Positions 1 to 8,741 of a stretch of 12,627 bases of DNA are shown here, piece by piece. Origin of the DNA: Oscillospiraceae bacterium. GTDB taxonomy: Bacteria > Bacillota > Clostridia > Oscillospirales > Ruminococcaceae. The stretch spans positions 1 through 12,627 of the forward strand of contig JAEDJV010000071.1 of the NCBI GenBank assembly GCA_016296165.1, read 5' to 3'. Below the pieces are notes generated by a model. It was not told the origin of the DNA. It saw only the letters and a program-made list of their open reading frames with translations, and searched no databases. How positions within the stretch are numbered: position 1 is the first letter of the stretch; each line of letters opens with the position of its first letter. Both the position numbers and the translations under genes were made by a program.

Positions 1-2465
1 CACATGGTGGTTCAAAGTCACTTGCTGTAACAGGCAGAACAGCTTCATGGAACGGTGTTTCAGTTTCTTCATCGGACCTTAAAGCAGGCGGCACATATTC
101 ATTCAGTTCATATGTTGCTTATAAGAACAGCAACTATGCTTCAGCCGGATTTGAATTTGGCCTTCAGTATGACTTAAACGGTGAAACAAACTATGACAAT
201 ATCGGTTCAGCGACTGCAAAGAGCGGAGAATGGGCATTACTTGACGGTAGTGTTGAAGTACCTGCAGGAGCCGAAAATATTTCAATCTATGTTCAGTCAG
301 CATATTCAGAAAACGACACTGCAGCTGACCTTATAGATTTCTATCTTGATGACGTTAAGTTTTCTGGTTCATCCTCAACAGGTTCTGATCCGGGCAATAC
401 ACCGAGCAATCCTGTAAGTAGTGATTCACTCAAGGATAAGTTTGCATCCTGCTTTAAGATGGGTACTTCAGTAAGCCCTCATGAACTTAGCACAGGCGGA
501 GACTTTATAAAGAAACACTTTAACAGCATCACACCTGAAAATGAACTGAAGCCAGACGCAATTATCAATCAGCAGGCTTCACAGCAGTACGGCAACAACG
601 TAAATACTCAGATTTCATTTAACAGCGGTGCAAAGCAGACAATGAAATTCTGTGAAGACAACGGAATTGCAATGAGAGGTCATACATTCGTATGGTATAG
701 CCAGACACCTGACTGGTTCTTCAGAGAAAACTTCAGCTCAAACGGTAGTTATGTTTCCAAGGATGTAATGGATCAGCGTCTTGAAAGTATGATTAAGAAT
801 ACATTTGCAGCAATCAAGGAACAGTTCCCTAAGCTTAAGCTCTATTCATATGATGTGTGTAACGAACTCTTCCTCAACGACGGCGGCGGAATGCGTCCTG
901 GCAGTAATTCAGGCTGGACTAAAGTTTACGGAGACAATAATGACGAGTTTGTTATAAAGGCGTTCGAATATGCAAGAAAGTATGCGCCTGCAGACTGCAA
1001 ACTTTATATCAATGATTATAACGAGTACATTCCTGCAAAGACAGATGATATCTACAACATGGCAATGAAACTTAAGGAAAAAGGTCTCATCGACGGTATC
1101 GGAATGCAGTCACATCTTGACGTAAGCTATCCAAGTGCTTCTACATACGAAACAGCACTTAAAAAATTCATCAGTACAGGTCTTGAAGTACAGATTACAG
1201 AGCTTGATATCACATGCGGCGACTCATCAGCACAGGCAAAACTCTTTGCGGATGTATTTGCAATGGCAGTAAAGAACGCTGACAAGATCCCTGCACTCAC
1301 AGTATGGGGAACTCACGACAGCATTAGCTGGAGATCAAGTCAGAATCCGCTTCTCTTCGGTGCGAACTATACACCAAAGGCAGCTTATAATTCAGTTATG
1401 GCTCTTGATGTTCCGACAGGCGGTAGTTCAGATACTCCGGCGGTTACTACAGCCCCTTCACAGTCAACACCTGATTTCACATTTGGTGATATCAATGACG
1501 ATAAGAGCATTGATATGAGTGACTTATCAGAACTTGCACTTTACATATTAAAGGAAACAGATTTCAACAGCAAGCAGATGATGGCTGCCGATGTCGAGTA
1601 TGATAAGAATGTTGATCTTGCCGATCTTGCACTTTTAAAACAGTATGTTTCAAAGAAAACAGATAAACTCGGAGTTGGCTATGTTCCTCCGGTTGTTACA
1701 ACTACAACTACTAAAGTTACAACAACTCAGCAGACAACATCTGCTTCTCAGCAGCCTGCCGGTGTTACTAAGATGGATGGCAAGGTAGTAAACGGTGTAT
1801 GGCAGAGTAACTGTGATGTTTCATGGATCGACAAGTCCAAGCCAATGGTTGCATTTACTTTTGATGATGGCGCAGTAGGTACATCAGCAGATTCCACATC
1901 AATGAGAATTCAGAATGCATTGTCAAAGAACGGATTCCATGCAACGTTCTTCTACGTAGGAAGCTGGATTAAGAACAATCAGGCTGAAGTAGTAAAAGCA
2001 TATGAGTCAGGTTTTGAGGTAGGAAGCCATACATATACACATGCTAATCTCTCAAATCAGTCAGTAGGTACTATTCAGAACGAACTTGGACAGAACAAGA
2101 ATCTTCTTAACCAGATTCTTGGTACATCAAACGACTTCCTTATCAGACCTCCGTATCTTTCAGTTGACCAGAACTTCTCAAGCAACGCAGGTGCACCACT
2201 TATCAACTGCGGTGTTGACACACAGGACTGGAACAATGCAAGCAAGGATCAGATTGTAAGCAAGCTCAAGAGTGGTATGCAGGACGGCTCACTCAGAAAT
2301 CAGGTTGTCCTCATGCACGAAACTTATCAGTCAACTGCAGCGGCTATGGAAGAATTACTTCCATACATGAAGCAGCAGGGATGGCAGGTAGTATCAGTTT
2401 CAGAGCTCTTTAAGGCAAACGGCAAGGAACTCAGAGCCGGTATGACATATAATGCAGCAAAATAA
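1..2465 (+). CDS. Secreted cellulosomal xylanase / acetylxylan esterase (CBM22-GH10-dockerin-CE4), 5' end missing
   Basis: The reading frame is open from the window edge (first full codon at 3) to TAA at 2463-2465, giving 820 visible residues; signal peptide and true start lie upstream. Domain order (visible numbering): C-terminal part of a CBM22 xylan-binding module (about 1-120, with the typical GRTASWNG and FYLDDVKFSG segments); a Ser/Gly/Pro linker; a GH10 xylanase (about 142-468) with acid/base Glu288 in DVCNE and nucleophile Glu400 in TELDI; a type I-like dockerin (about 495-553) with two calcium loops (D496/N498/D500/D507 and D530/E532/D534/D541); a Thr-rich linker (about 560-587); and a CE4 polysaccharide deacetylase (about 610-805) with TFDD (D621, D622), HTYTH (H676, H680), RPPY (R715), DTQDW (D739, D742) and LMHE (H772). 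Inferred role: cleaves xylan and removes acetyl groups while docked to a cellulosome scaffoldin outside the cell. A Met codon at 459 falls inside GH10 and is not the start. CE4 substrate as acetylxylan is inferred from the xylanase fusion; other CE4 enzymes act on chitin or peptidoglycan. Confidence 0.93.
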   Translation, partial: HGGSKSLAVTGRTASWNGVSVSSSDLKAGGTYSFSSYVAYKNSNYASAGFEFGLQYDLNGETNYDNIGSATAKSGEWALLDGSVEVPAGAENISIYVQSAYSENDTAADLIDFYLDDVKFSGSSSTGSDPGNTPSNPVSSDSLKDKFASCFKMGTSVSPHELSTGGDFIKKHFNSITPENELKPDAIINQQASQQYGNNVNTQISFNSGAKQTMKFCEDNGIAMRGHTFVWYSQTPDWFFRENFSSNGSYVSKDVMDQRLESMIKNTFAAIKEQFPKLKLYSYDVCNELFLNDGGGMRPGSNSGWTKVYGDNNDEFVIKAFEYARKYAPADCKLYINDYNEYIPAKTDDIYNMAMKLKEKGLIDGIGMQSHLDVSYPSASTYETALKKFISTGLEVQITELDITCGDSSAQAKLFADVFAMAVKNADKIPALTVWGTHDSISWRSSQNPLLFGANYTPKAAYNSVMALDVPTGGSSDTPAVTTAPSQSTPDFTFGDINDDKSIDMSDLSELALYILKETDFNSKQMMAADVEYDKNVDLADLALLKQYVSKKTDKLGVGYVPPVVTTTTTKVTTTQQTTSASQQPAGVTKMDGKVVNGVWQSNCDVSWIDKSKPMVAFTFDDGAVGTSADSTSMRIQNALSKNGFHATFFYVGSWIKNNQAEVVKAYESGFEVGSHTYTHANLSNQSVGTIQNELGQNKNLLNQILGTSNDFLIRPPYLSVDQNFSSNAGAPLINCGVDTQDWNNASKDQIVSKLKSGMQDGSLRNQVVLMHETYQSTAAAMEELLPYMKQQGWQVVSVSELFKANGKELRAGMTYNAAK
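1693..1760 (+). repeat. Low-complexity Thr-rich linker coding segment
   Basis: Repeated ACA/ACT codons encode a Thr-rich interdomain linker between the dockerin and the CE4 domain. Such linkers are common in ruminococcal cellulosomal enzymes and probably form a flexible, possibly glycosylated spacer. The repetitive DNA is a likely site of length variation between strains. Confidence 0.7.
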
Positions 2466-2492
2466 TTATTAAGATACGATACTTTTCAACAG

Positions 2493-2531
2493 AAAAACTC
2501 TCCTGAAAAATATAATTCAGGAGAGTTTTTT
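2493..2531 (+). terminator. Rho-independent terminator of the xylanase gene
   Basis: A perfect 15-bp inverted repeat (2493-2507 with 2516-2530) encloses an 8-base loop. The core is CTCTCCTG/CAGGAGAG and the right arm ends in a run of six T. It sits 28 bases after the xylanase stop codon. The A-run on the left arm means it could also work in the opposite direction. Confidence 0.93.
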
Positions 2532-2566
2532 GTTTAGAAAAGATATCTAAAACAGCAAAAATATAT

Positions 2567-2595
2567 TTGACAACTTTCATATTTCCTATTATAAT
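2567..2595 (+). promoter_or_regulatory. Consensus sigma-A promoter of the LysR-type gene
   Basis: TTGACA at 2567-2572 and TATAAT at 2590-2595 are separated by exactly 17 bases, a perfect match to the housekeeping consensus. The predicted transcription start is near 2602, giving a leader of about 25 bases before the ATG at 2627. The TTG of the -35 box is in frame with the gene and could be mistaken for an upstream start codon. Confidence 0.88.
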
Positions 2596-2617
2596 AAAAT
2601 ACATACAAATTATGAAA

Positions 2618-2623
2618 AGGAAG
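2618..2623 (+). promoter_or_regulatory. Ribosome binding site that fixes the LysR start
   Basis: AGGAAG lies 3 bases (AGGA 5 bases) before ATG 2627. No comparable site precedes the in-frame TTG at 2567, which falls upstream of the predicted transcript start. This supports the shorter protein. Confidence 0.7.
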
Positions 2624-2626
2624 TGT

Positions 2627-3595
2627 ATGGGATTGACACCGCAGCAGATAGAATATGTTCTGACAGTTGCTGAAGAAAGAAGCTTTTCAAAAGCCGCAAA
2701 AAAATTATTTGTTACTCAGCCGTCACTTAGTAAATTTATTATTAATCTTGAAGCTTCCCTGGGAGTAACACTTTTTGACAGAAGTTCTTCACCAATAACA
2801 GTTACTGAAGCTGGTCGCATTTTTATGGAAACGGCCAACAGAATGAAAGAACTTGAAGAAGATATGACTCATAAGATGAATGATCTTGCAGGTTTGAAGA
2901 ACGGAACATTAAAATTAGGCACAACCCCGTTTTATGCAGCCAACATGCTTCTGAAAACAGTTCTGCAGTTTCACAGCAAGTATCCTGATATACAGATAAC
3001 CATTTGTGAAGACACGTACCCTAATCTTGAGGAAGAAATTCTAAAAGGCGAACTGGATCTAATGATAGGCAGTGTTGCTACTGACGAGGAACTGTTCAAT
3101 ATAGAAGAACTGTGTACTGAAAAATTATATCTTGCTGTTCCGAGACTGTGTGATATAAATAAAAAATGTACAGCTTTTGCTCTGGAGTTTGAAGATATAA
3201 GGACAAACTCTGAAAAGCTGTTTACAGGTGAGTATGTAGATCTCGCTCTTTTCAGGAACGAAAATTTTATTGCGAGAAGCAGCGGTGAAACCGGATACAA
3301 TGTACTGAAAAAAATATGTAGAAAATCGGGTTTCAACCCATATACAGTACTTGAGTCCAATAATCTGGACACAATTTTTTCTTTTGTCAGATCAAACCTC
3401 GGTGTTGCACTAATACCAGACACATTTATCAAATTTTCTGATGTAACAGATCATCCTGTATATTATGCAATTGACAGTCCGGAAATAGAAAAATATATCA
3501 AATTAGTCTATAAGAAAAATAAATATCTTTCCCGTTCAGCTATTGAGTTCGGTAATACTCTTAGAGAGCTTATAGGACTTGGTACCTGGAAATAA
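2627..3595 (+). CDS. LysR-family transcriptional regulator
   Basis: The 322-residue protein starts MGLTPQQIEYVLTVAEE and has the classic LysR N-terminal winged helix-turn-helix (about residues 1-60, including SFSKAAKKLFVTQPSLSKFI and the LGVTLFDR segment), a helical linker, and a C-terminal effector-binding domain of the periplasmic-binding-protein fold (about 90-300; LKLGTTPFYAA, GELDLMIGS and LGVALIPD are characteristic). The length is normal for the family. The start is set by the promoter and Shine-Dalgarno site; the extension back to TTG 2567 would add 20 hydrophobic residues unlike a LysR N-terminus. The gene stands alone between two terminators, so it is probably monocistronic. Its target and ligand cannot be read from the sequence. 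The upstream xylanase gene runs in the same direction and ends in its own terminator, so adjacency alone does not link the regulator to xylan use. Confidence 0.9.
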   Translation: MGLTPQQIEYVLTVAEERSFSKAAKKLFVTQPSLSKFIINLEASLGVTLFDRSSSPITVTEAGRIFMETANRMKELEEDMTHKMNDLAGLKNGTLKLGTTPFYAANMLLKTVLQFHSKYPDIQITICEDTYPNLEEEILKGELDLMIGSVATDEELFNIEELCTEKLYLAVPRLCDINKKCTAFALEFEDIRTNSEKLFTGEYVDLALFRNENFIARSSGETGYNVLKKICRKSGFNPYTVLESNNLDTIFSFVRSNLGVALIPDTFIKFSDVTDHPVYYAIDSPEIEKYIKLVYKKNKYLSRSAIEFGNTLRELIGLGTWK

Positions 3596-3630
3596 AAAAA
3601 TAACTTCCTGAAAACAGGAAGTTATTTTTT
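3595..3630. terminator. Bidirectional terminator between LysR gene and purL
   Basis: A 16-bp inverted repeat (3595-3610 with 3615-3630) has a 4-base loop: six A, TAACTTCCTG, loop AAAA, CAGGAAGTTA, six T. It lies between convergent genes, overlapping the last base of the LysR stop and ending 3 bases before the purL stop on the other strand. A/T runs on both flanks give a T tract whichever way it is transcribed, so it can end both transcripts. Confidence 0.93.
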
Positions 3631-3633
3631 ATT

Positions 3634-6600
3634 TTAGTCTGCAAAATATTTTACGCCGCTTTCGAAAATGAACTGATCTTTTGAACCCTTAACGTTCTTG
3701 CATATATCAGTACCTTTTCTCTCACTATGTCCCATCTTGCCGAGAACACGTCCGTCAGGTGAGGTAATACCTTCGATAGCTGATACAGAGGTGTTTGGAT
3801 TGTATCTGATGTTCATTGTCGGGTTGCCACTCATGTCAACATACTGTGTTGCAATCTGTCCGTTTGCAGCAAGCTTTGCAATGAGATCATCTGAAGCAAC
3901 GAAACGTCCTTCACCATGTGATATCGCAATAGTGTGAATTTGATTTACATCACATGCAGCAAGCCAAGGTGACTTGTTTGAAGCGATTCTTGTTCTTACC
4001 ATCATTGACTGATGTCTTGCGATAGTGTTGAATGTGAGAGTTGGTGAATCGTTTGTCATGTCTGTGATCTCACCGTAAGGAACAAGGCCAAGTTTGATAA
4101 GGGCCTGGAAACCGTTACATATACCCAGCATGAGACCGTCACGATTCTTCAGAAGTTCATGGACTGCATCCTTGATTTTTGCGTTTCTGAAGAATGCTGT
4201 AATAAATTTACCGCTTCCTTCAGGTTCATCACCGCCGCTGAATCCACCAGGAATCATAATAATCTGTGAGTTTTTGATTGCCTTTTCTATTTCATTTACC
4301 GATTCTTCTATGGCAGAAGCAGTAAGATTTTTGATTACAATAGTTTCTGTAATTGCACCTGCTTTTTCAAAAGCTCTTGCTGTATCGTATTCACAGTTTG
4401 TACCAGGAAATACTGGGATGAGAACACGAGGCTTTGCAATCTTAGCAGCCGGTTTAATAAGAGTTCTTCTTTCGTATGAGAAAGCCTCAGGCTTGGTATT
4501 TTCAGTAGGGATAATACATGGATATACTGGCTCAAGCTTTGATTCCCATGCATTAAGGAGGGTGTCAACAGAAACTGAGAAGTCGATATTGTCAATAACA
4601 AAGTCGTCATTCTGGCTTAAAACTTCACCGATTACATTTTCGCTTCCTCTTGTGGAACCGTTGATTTCAACAATGAATGAACCGTAACATGGTTCAAAGA
4701 GCTGTGTTGCTGAGAGTTTCTTTGTAAATCTGAAACCGAGTTTGTTACCAAAACACATCTTTGCTATACCTTCAGCTACGCCACCGTTGGCTACTGTCCA
4801 TACAGCCTTTGCTCTGTCAGATTCGATAAGGCTTTCTACCTTTTCAAAGCATCTTCTTACGCTGTCAAAGTCAGGGAGACCGTTTTCATCATACTTTGGA
4901 TTGATGAGGATAACGCTGTTGCCTGGAACCTTGAATTCAGGAGATACAACTTTTTTACTGCTTGCAGTTGAAACGGCAAATGAAACGAGTGTCGGAGGAA
5001 CATCAATGTCTTCAAAAGTACCTGACATTGAGTCTTTGCCGCCGATTGCACCACAACCAAATTCAAGCTGAGCCTTGAGTGCACCGAGAAGAGCTGAGAA
5101 CGGTTTACCCCAGCGGGCAGGGTCGTTCTGTGTTCTTTCAAAGTATTCCTGGAAGGTGAGCCAGCACTTTTTGTAGCTTCCGCCTGCAGCTATGACCTTA
5201 CTGATTGATTCGATAACTGCAAGGATAGCTCCATGATAAGGGCTCTTTTCACTTACTGTCGGATTATATCCCCAGCCCATGATAGATGTTGTGGTTGTTT
5301 CACCGTTAAGAACAGGAATCTTTGCAGCCATAGCCTGAGAAGGTGTAAGCTGATATATTCCGCCGAACGGCATAAGGACAGTACCTGCACCGATTGTAGA
5401 GTCAAACTTTTCAACCAGGCCCTTCTGTGAACAAACATTGAGGTTTGAAATCATCGAAATCCAGCTTTCAGGGTCATCAGAATATTCTGTTGAAGAGCTG
5501 ATTACCGGTTCAGCAACTGATACGTCTGTATGCTTAACAGCACCGTTTGAGTTAAGAAATTCGCGCGAGAGATTTACGATTGTCTTTCCGTTCCAGTTCA
5601 TCTTAAGACGGCTGTCATCTGTTACATCAGCTACCTTTGTAGCTTCTATGTTTTCTTTTGCAGCTTCTGCCATGAACTTTTCTGTATCTTCAGCAGCGAT
5701 AACAACTGCCATTCTTTCCTGTGATTCGGAGATTGCTATCTCTGTTCCGTCAAGTCCGTCGTATTTTTTAGGAACTGCATCAAGATTAATTACAAGACCA
5801 TCTGTAAGCTCACCGATAGCAACTGATACGCCACCAGCACCGAAATCGTTGCAGCGCTTAATCATTGATGTAACAGCTTTGTTTCTGAAAAGTCTCTGAA
5901 GTTTTCTTTCCTCAGGAGGATTACCCTTCTGCACTTCTGCACCACAGCTTTCAAGAGAAGCAGATGTGTGCGACTTTGATGAACCTGTAGCACCGCCGCA
6001 GCCGTCACGTCCTGTTTTACCGCCGAGAAGAATAACAACATCACCCGGAACAGGTCTTTCACGTCTGATATTTTCAGCTGGAGCAGCACCAACAACAGCA
6101 CCTATTTCCATTCTCTTTGCAACATAGCCCGGATGATAGATTTCTGTAACGTGACCTGTTGCAAGACCGATCTGGTTACCGTATGAGCTGTATCCGTTAG
6201 CAGCACCTACGACAATCTTTCTCTGAGGGAGCTTACCCTTGATTGTATCTTCAACCGGTACAAGAGGATTAGCAGCACCTGTTACACGCATTGCCTGGTA
6301 AACGTATGAACGTCCTGACAGGGGATCTCTGATTGCACCGCCAAGACATGTAGCTGCACCGCCAAAAGGCTCAATTTCTGTTGGATGGTTATGTGTTTCG
6401 TTCTTGAACATAAGAATCCAGTCTTCGTCTTTTCCGTCAACGTCAACTTTTATCTTAACTGAACATGCGTTGATTTCTTCACTTTCGTCAAGGTCTTCAA
6501 GGAGACCGTCTTTTTTGAGTTTTCTTACTGCAATAGTCGCAAGTTCCATAAGAGTCATTGGCTTGTCTTCACGGCCAAGTTCCTTCTTTAAGTCAAGATA

Positions 6601-7353
6601 TAGGTCATATGTTTCGGCAATATATGGTGAGTCAATGTTTACGTTTTCAATGTTTGTTGAGAATGTTGTGTGTCTGCAGTGATCAGACCAGTATGTGTCA
6701 ATCATTCTGATCTCTGTGATGGATGGATTTCTCTTTTCGGTATTTTTAAAGTAATCCTGACAGAAACGGATATCGTCATAATCCATTGCAAGACCGTACT
6801 TTGAGATAAACTCCCTGAGAGCAGCCTCGTCATAATCGATAAATCCTTCAAGAATCTCCACTTCTGTTGGGATAACATAGTTTACATCAAGTGTTTCAAA
6901 TGTATCAAGTGAAGCTTCGCGGCTTTCAACAGGGTTAATGAGGTATGCTTTGAGTTTTTCAAATTCAGCATCTGTAAGAGCACCGCTTACGATATAGACT
7001 CTTGCATTCTTAACTCTGCATCTTTCACCCTGAGTAAGAATCTGGATACACTGCTCACAGCTGTCAGCTCTCTGGTCAAACTGACCCGGGAGATATTCTA
7101 CAGCAAAAACTCTCTCGTTCTCATTTGTTTCTGGCATATCTCTGTATGTGACATCAACTGCCGGTTCTGAGAATACAGTATTAATTGCGTATTCAAAATT
7201 TTCTTCAGAGAGTCTGTCAGCATCGTATCTGTTGAGAATACGGATATTCTCAAGAGAGTTAAGCCTGAGAGCTGTTCTGACGTCGCTGAGAACTGATTTT
7301 GCTTCTGTAGCAAATTCTGGTTTCTTTTCAACATAGATTCTAAATACAGACAT
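3634..7353 (-). CDS. purL: Phosphoribosylformylglycinamidine synthase (FGAM synthase), single-chain form
   Basis: This enzyme converts FGAR, glutamine and ATP to FGAM, the fourth step of de novo purine synthesis, in the cytoplasm. The 1239-residue protein is the long single-chain form: a PurS-like N-terminal region (MSVFRIYVEKK onward), a linker with the conserved YWSDHCRHTTF (from Y221), two AIR-synthase-like halves (ETHNHPTEIEPFGG from E319; GGKTGRDGCGGATGSSKS; DFGAGGVSVAIGE; GGKDSMSGTF), and a C-terminal class I glutamine amidotransferase with nucleophile Cys1079 in GICNGF and His1146/Glu1148 in SHGEGRF. All key motifs are intact. I start at ATG 7353 because GGAG (complement of 7360-7363) lies 6 bases upstream and MSVFRIYVEKK matches the expected family N-terminus; in-frame ATGs at 7365 and 7389 would add 4 or 12 residues. 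It follows mtaB by 59 bases without a visible terminator, so the two are probably cotranscribed. No purine riboswitch is visible. Confidence 0.96.
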   Translation of the reverse strand: MSVFRIYVEKKPEFATEAKSVLSDVRTALRLNSLENIRILNRYDADRLSEENFEYAINTVFSEPAVDVTYRDMPETNENERVFAVEYLPGQFDQRADSCEQCIQILTQGERCRVKNARVYIVSGALTDAEFEKLKAYLINPVESREASLDTFETLDVNYVIPTEVEILEGFIDYDEAALREFISKYGLAMDYDDIRFCQDYFKNTEKRNPSITEIRMIDTYWSDHCRHTTFSTNIENVNIDSPYIAETYDLYLDLKKELGREDKPMTLMELATIAVRKLKKDGLLEDLDESEEINACSVKIKVDVDGKDEDWILMFKNETHNHPTEIEPFGGAATCLGGAIRDPLSGRSYVYQAMRVTGAANPLVPVEDTIKGKLPQRKIVVGAANGYSSYGNQIGLATGHVTEIYHPGYVAKRMEIGAVVGAAPAENIRRERPVPGDVVILLGGKTGRDGCGGATGSSKSHTSASLESCGAEVQKGNPPEERKLQRLFRNKAVTSMIKRCNDFGAGGVSVAIGELTDGLVINLDAVPKKYDGLDGTEIAISESQERMAVVIAAEDTEKFMAEAAKENIEATKVADVTDDSRLKMNWNGKTIVNLSREFLNSNGAVKHTDVSVAEPVISSSTEYSDDPESWISMISNLNVCSQKGLVEKFDSTIGAGTVLMPFGGIYQLTPSQAMAAKIPVLNGETTTTSIMGWGYNPTVSEKSPYHGAILAVIESISKVIAAGGSYKKCWLTFQEYFERTQNDPARWGKPFSALLGALKAQLEFGCGAIGGKDSMSGTFEDIDVPPTLVSFAVSTASSKKVVSPEFKVPGNSVILINPKYDENGLPDFDSVRRCFEKVESLIESDRAKAVWTVANGGVAEGIAKMCFGNKLGFRFTKKLSATQLFEPCYGSFIVEINGSTRGSENVIGEVLSQNDDFVIDNIDFSVSVDTLLNAWESKLEPVYPCIIPTENTKPEAFSYERRTLIKPAAKIAKPRVLIPVFPGTNCEYDTARAFEKAGAITETIVIKNLTASAIEESVNEIEKAIKNSQIIMIPGGFSGGDEPEGSGKFITAFFRNAKIKDAVHELLKNRDGLMLGICNGFQALIKLGLVPYGEITDMTNDSPTLTFNTIARHQSMMVRTRIASNKSPWLAACDVNQIHTIAISHGEGRFVASDDLIAKLAANGQIATQYVDMSGNPTMNIRYNPNTSVSAIEGITSPDGRVLGKMGHSERKGTDICKNVKGSKDQFIFESGVKYFAD

Positions 7354-7359
7354 TTTAAA

Positions 7360-7363
7360 CTCC
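7360..7363 (-). promoter_or_regulatory. Ribosome binding site of purL
   Basis: GGAG on the minus strand sits 6 bases before ATG 7353. It overlaps an upstream in-frame ATG (7365) and favours the MSVFRIY start. Confidence 0.6.
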
Positions 7364-7412
7364 ATTTCTCCGCATTTTGTAAGTTTCATAAATTTTTGAA
7401 ACGGCGGATATA

Positions 7413-8726
7413 TTATTTATTTTGAATATCGGATATTTTGCCGATACAAAAATCATTTACAGCTTCCTCTATATTAACATAAAAAATGCTGTTACGCAAA
7501 CTTTTTAGGGGATTATTTCTTTTTATTTTAACTAATGTATAATTTGGACTGTATCCTCTGTGAAAATCTGTGCAGTTTTCTTTTTCAAACAGTACAGGTA
7601 CAGTTTTTCCAATCTGTGAAATGAGAAATTGTTTCTCAAGCTCATCTCCGAGCTTTGTCATTTTTTCAGCGCGTTCGGTTTTTATTCTGCCGTCAATCTG
7701 CCCGGACATTGATGCAGCCTTGGTGCCTGAACGGACAGAGTAAGGGAATACGTGAATTTTGCTGAAAGCGGTTCTATTTACAAATCTCAGACTCTCTTCA
7801 AAATCTTCGTCTGTCTCTCCCGGAAATCCAACCATAACATCGGTGGTTACAGAAGCATCCGGAAATATCCTTCTTATCTTTACTACAAGTTCGTAATATT
7901 CAGCAGAAGTGTATTTTCTGTTCATGTCCCTGAGGGTTTTGTCACATCCACTCTGGAGAGAAAGATGGAACTGCGGGCAGAAAGAAGGAATATTACTTAG
8001 ACGGACAAGATCCTTTTCATGGATACGTTCCGGTTCAAGCGAGCCAAGACGTATTCGTTTTACACCGTTTATCCTGCTTACTGCTTCCACTGCGTCGGTA
8101 AGACCTAACCCTGACTCAGCTCCGTAAAAAGCCAGATTAATTCCTACGAGAACAATTTCCTGATGACCGCCGGCAACAAGTTCAGTAACTTCATTCACAA
8201 CATCTTCAAGTGGTTTTGAGCGTATGCGTCCACGTGAGTACGGGATAATACAGTATGAGCAGAATTGATTGCATCCGTCCTGTATCTTTACAAATGCACG
8301 TGTCTTTTTTTCAAATGAAAGACAGGACATTTTTTCAAGCGTCTCGTGATTGTCGTACGGCTCTACTTTTACGATCCGTTTTCTGTTTTCTATACCTTCA
8401 AGTACAAGATTCAGGAGGGCGCTGCGGTCTTTTGTGCCGGTAACAATATCTGCTTCGGTGAGTGATTCTGCCTCTTTTCTGAAAGCCTGAGGGTAACATC
8501 CGGTAAGCACAGTCAGTGCAGAGGGGTTTTCATTTCTGATTTTTCTGAGAGTCTGCCTTACTTTTTTGTCACTTGCAGAGGTTACAGTACATGAATTGAT
8601 AATTACAGCATCAGCATCTGAGGAATTTTCAGAAACTTTGAAGCCGTTTTCCAGAAACATTTTTTTTATGCATTCTGTTTCGTAACAATTGACCTTACAG
8701 CCAAATGTAATAAAAAATACAGTCAA
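7413..8726 (-). CDS. mtaB: tRNA (t6A37) methylthiotransferase, MtaB type
   Basis: This radical-SAM enzyme adds a methylthio group to N6-threonylcarbamoyladenosine at position 37 of tRNAs reading ANN codons. The 437-residue protein has an N-terminal UPF0004 domain with three cluster-binding cysteines (C10 in TFGCKVNCYE, C46 in INSCTVTS, C77 in LTGCYPQ), a radical-SAM core with CxxxCxxC (C152, C156, C159), and a TRAM-like C-terminal region (about 360-430). TFGCKVN and SYCIIPYSRGR favour MtaB over MiaB or RimO. I place the start at TTG 8726 because AAGGAG (complement of 8736-8741) lies 9 bases upstream and the protein then begins just before the conserved FFITFGCKVN. An in-frame ATG at 8765 would give 450 residues but has only a weak GAGAG, too close to the predicted transcript start. 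It is the promoter-proximal gene of a likely mtaB-purL unit. Confidence 0.92.
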   Translation of the reverse strand: MTVFFITFGCKVNCYETECIKKMFLENGFKVSENSSDADAVIINSCTVTSASDKKVRQTLRKIRNENPSALTVLTGCYPQAFRKEAESLTEADIVTGTKDRSALLNLVLEGIENRKRIVKVEPYDNHETLEKMSCLSFEKKTRAFVKIQDGCNQFCSYCIIPYSRGRIRSKPLEDVVNEVTELVAGGHQEIVLVGINLAFYGAESGLGLTDAVEAVSRINGVKRIRLGSLEPERIHEKDLVRLSNIPSFCPQFHLSLQSGCDKTLRDMNRKYTSAEYYELVVKIRRIFPDASVTTDVMVGFPGETDEDFEESLRFVNRTAFSKIHVFPYSVRSGTKAASMSGQIDGRIKTERAEKMTKLGDELEKQFLISQIGKTVPVLFEKENCTDFHRGYSPNYTLVKIKRNNPLKSLRNSIFYVNIEEAVNDFCIGKISDIQNK

Positions 8727-8735
8727 TAGTAATTT

Positions 8736-8741
8736 CTCCTT
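8736..8741 (-). promoter_or_regulatory. Ribosome binding site pointing to a TTG start for mtaB
   Basis: AAGGAG on the minus strand is the best Shine-Dalgarno match in the leader and lies 9 bases before TTG 8726. It would be inside the coding region if the ATG at 8765 were used. Confidence 0.65.

Noticed and set aside
459..461. ATG as the start of the xylanase gene
   Set aside because: The frame is open to the window edge and encodes CBM22 and a linker upstream; the ATG lies inside the first strand of the GH10 domain.
2541..2548. AGATATCT palindrome upstream of the LysR promoter as an operator
   Set aside because: Eight bases of AT-rich palindrome is too little to call a binding site; no clear T-N11-A LysR box could be assigned.
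2971..3432. 153-residue antisense frame inside the LysR gene
   Set aside because: The composition is Ser-rich without motifs and the sense strand has a clear LysR domain; no promoter or ribosome site.
4094..4687. 197-residue open frame on the plus strand inside purL
   Set aside because: It is antisense to a fully conserved part of PurL, with no ribosome site or family motif; an overlap artefact of purL codon bias. The same applies to 5438-5899 and the other plus-strand frames within 3634-7353.
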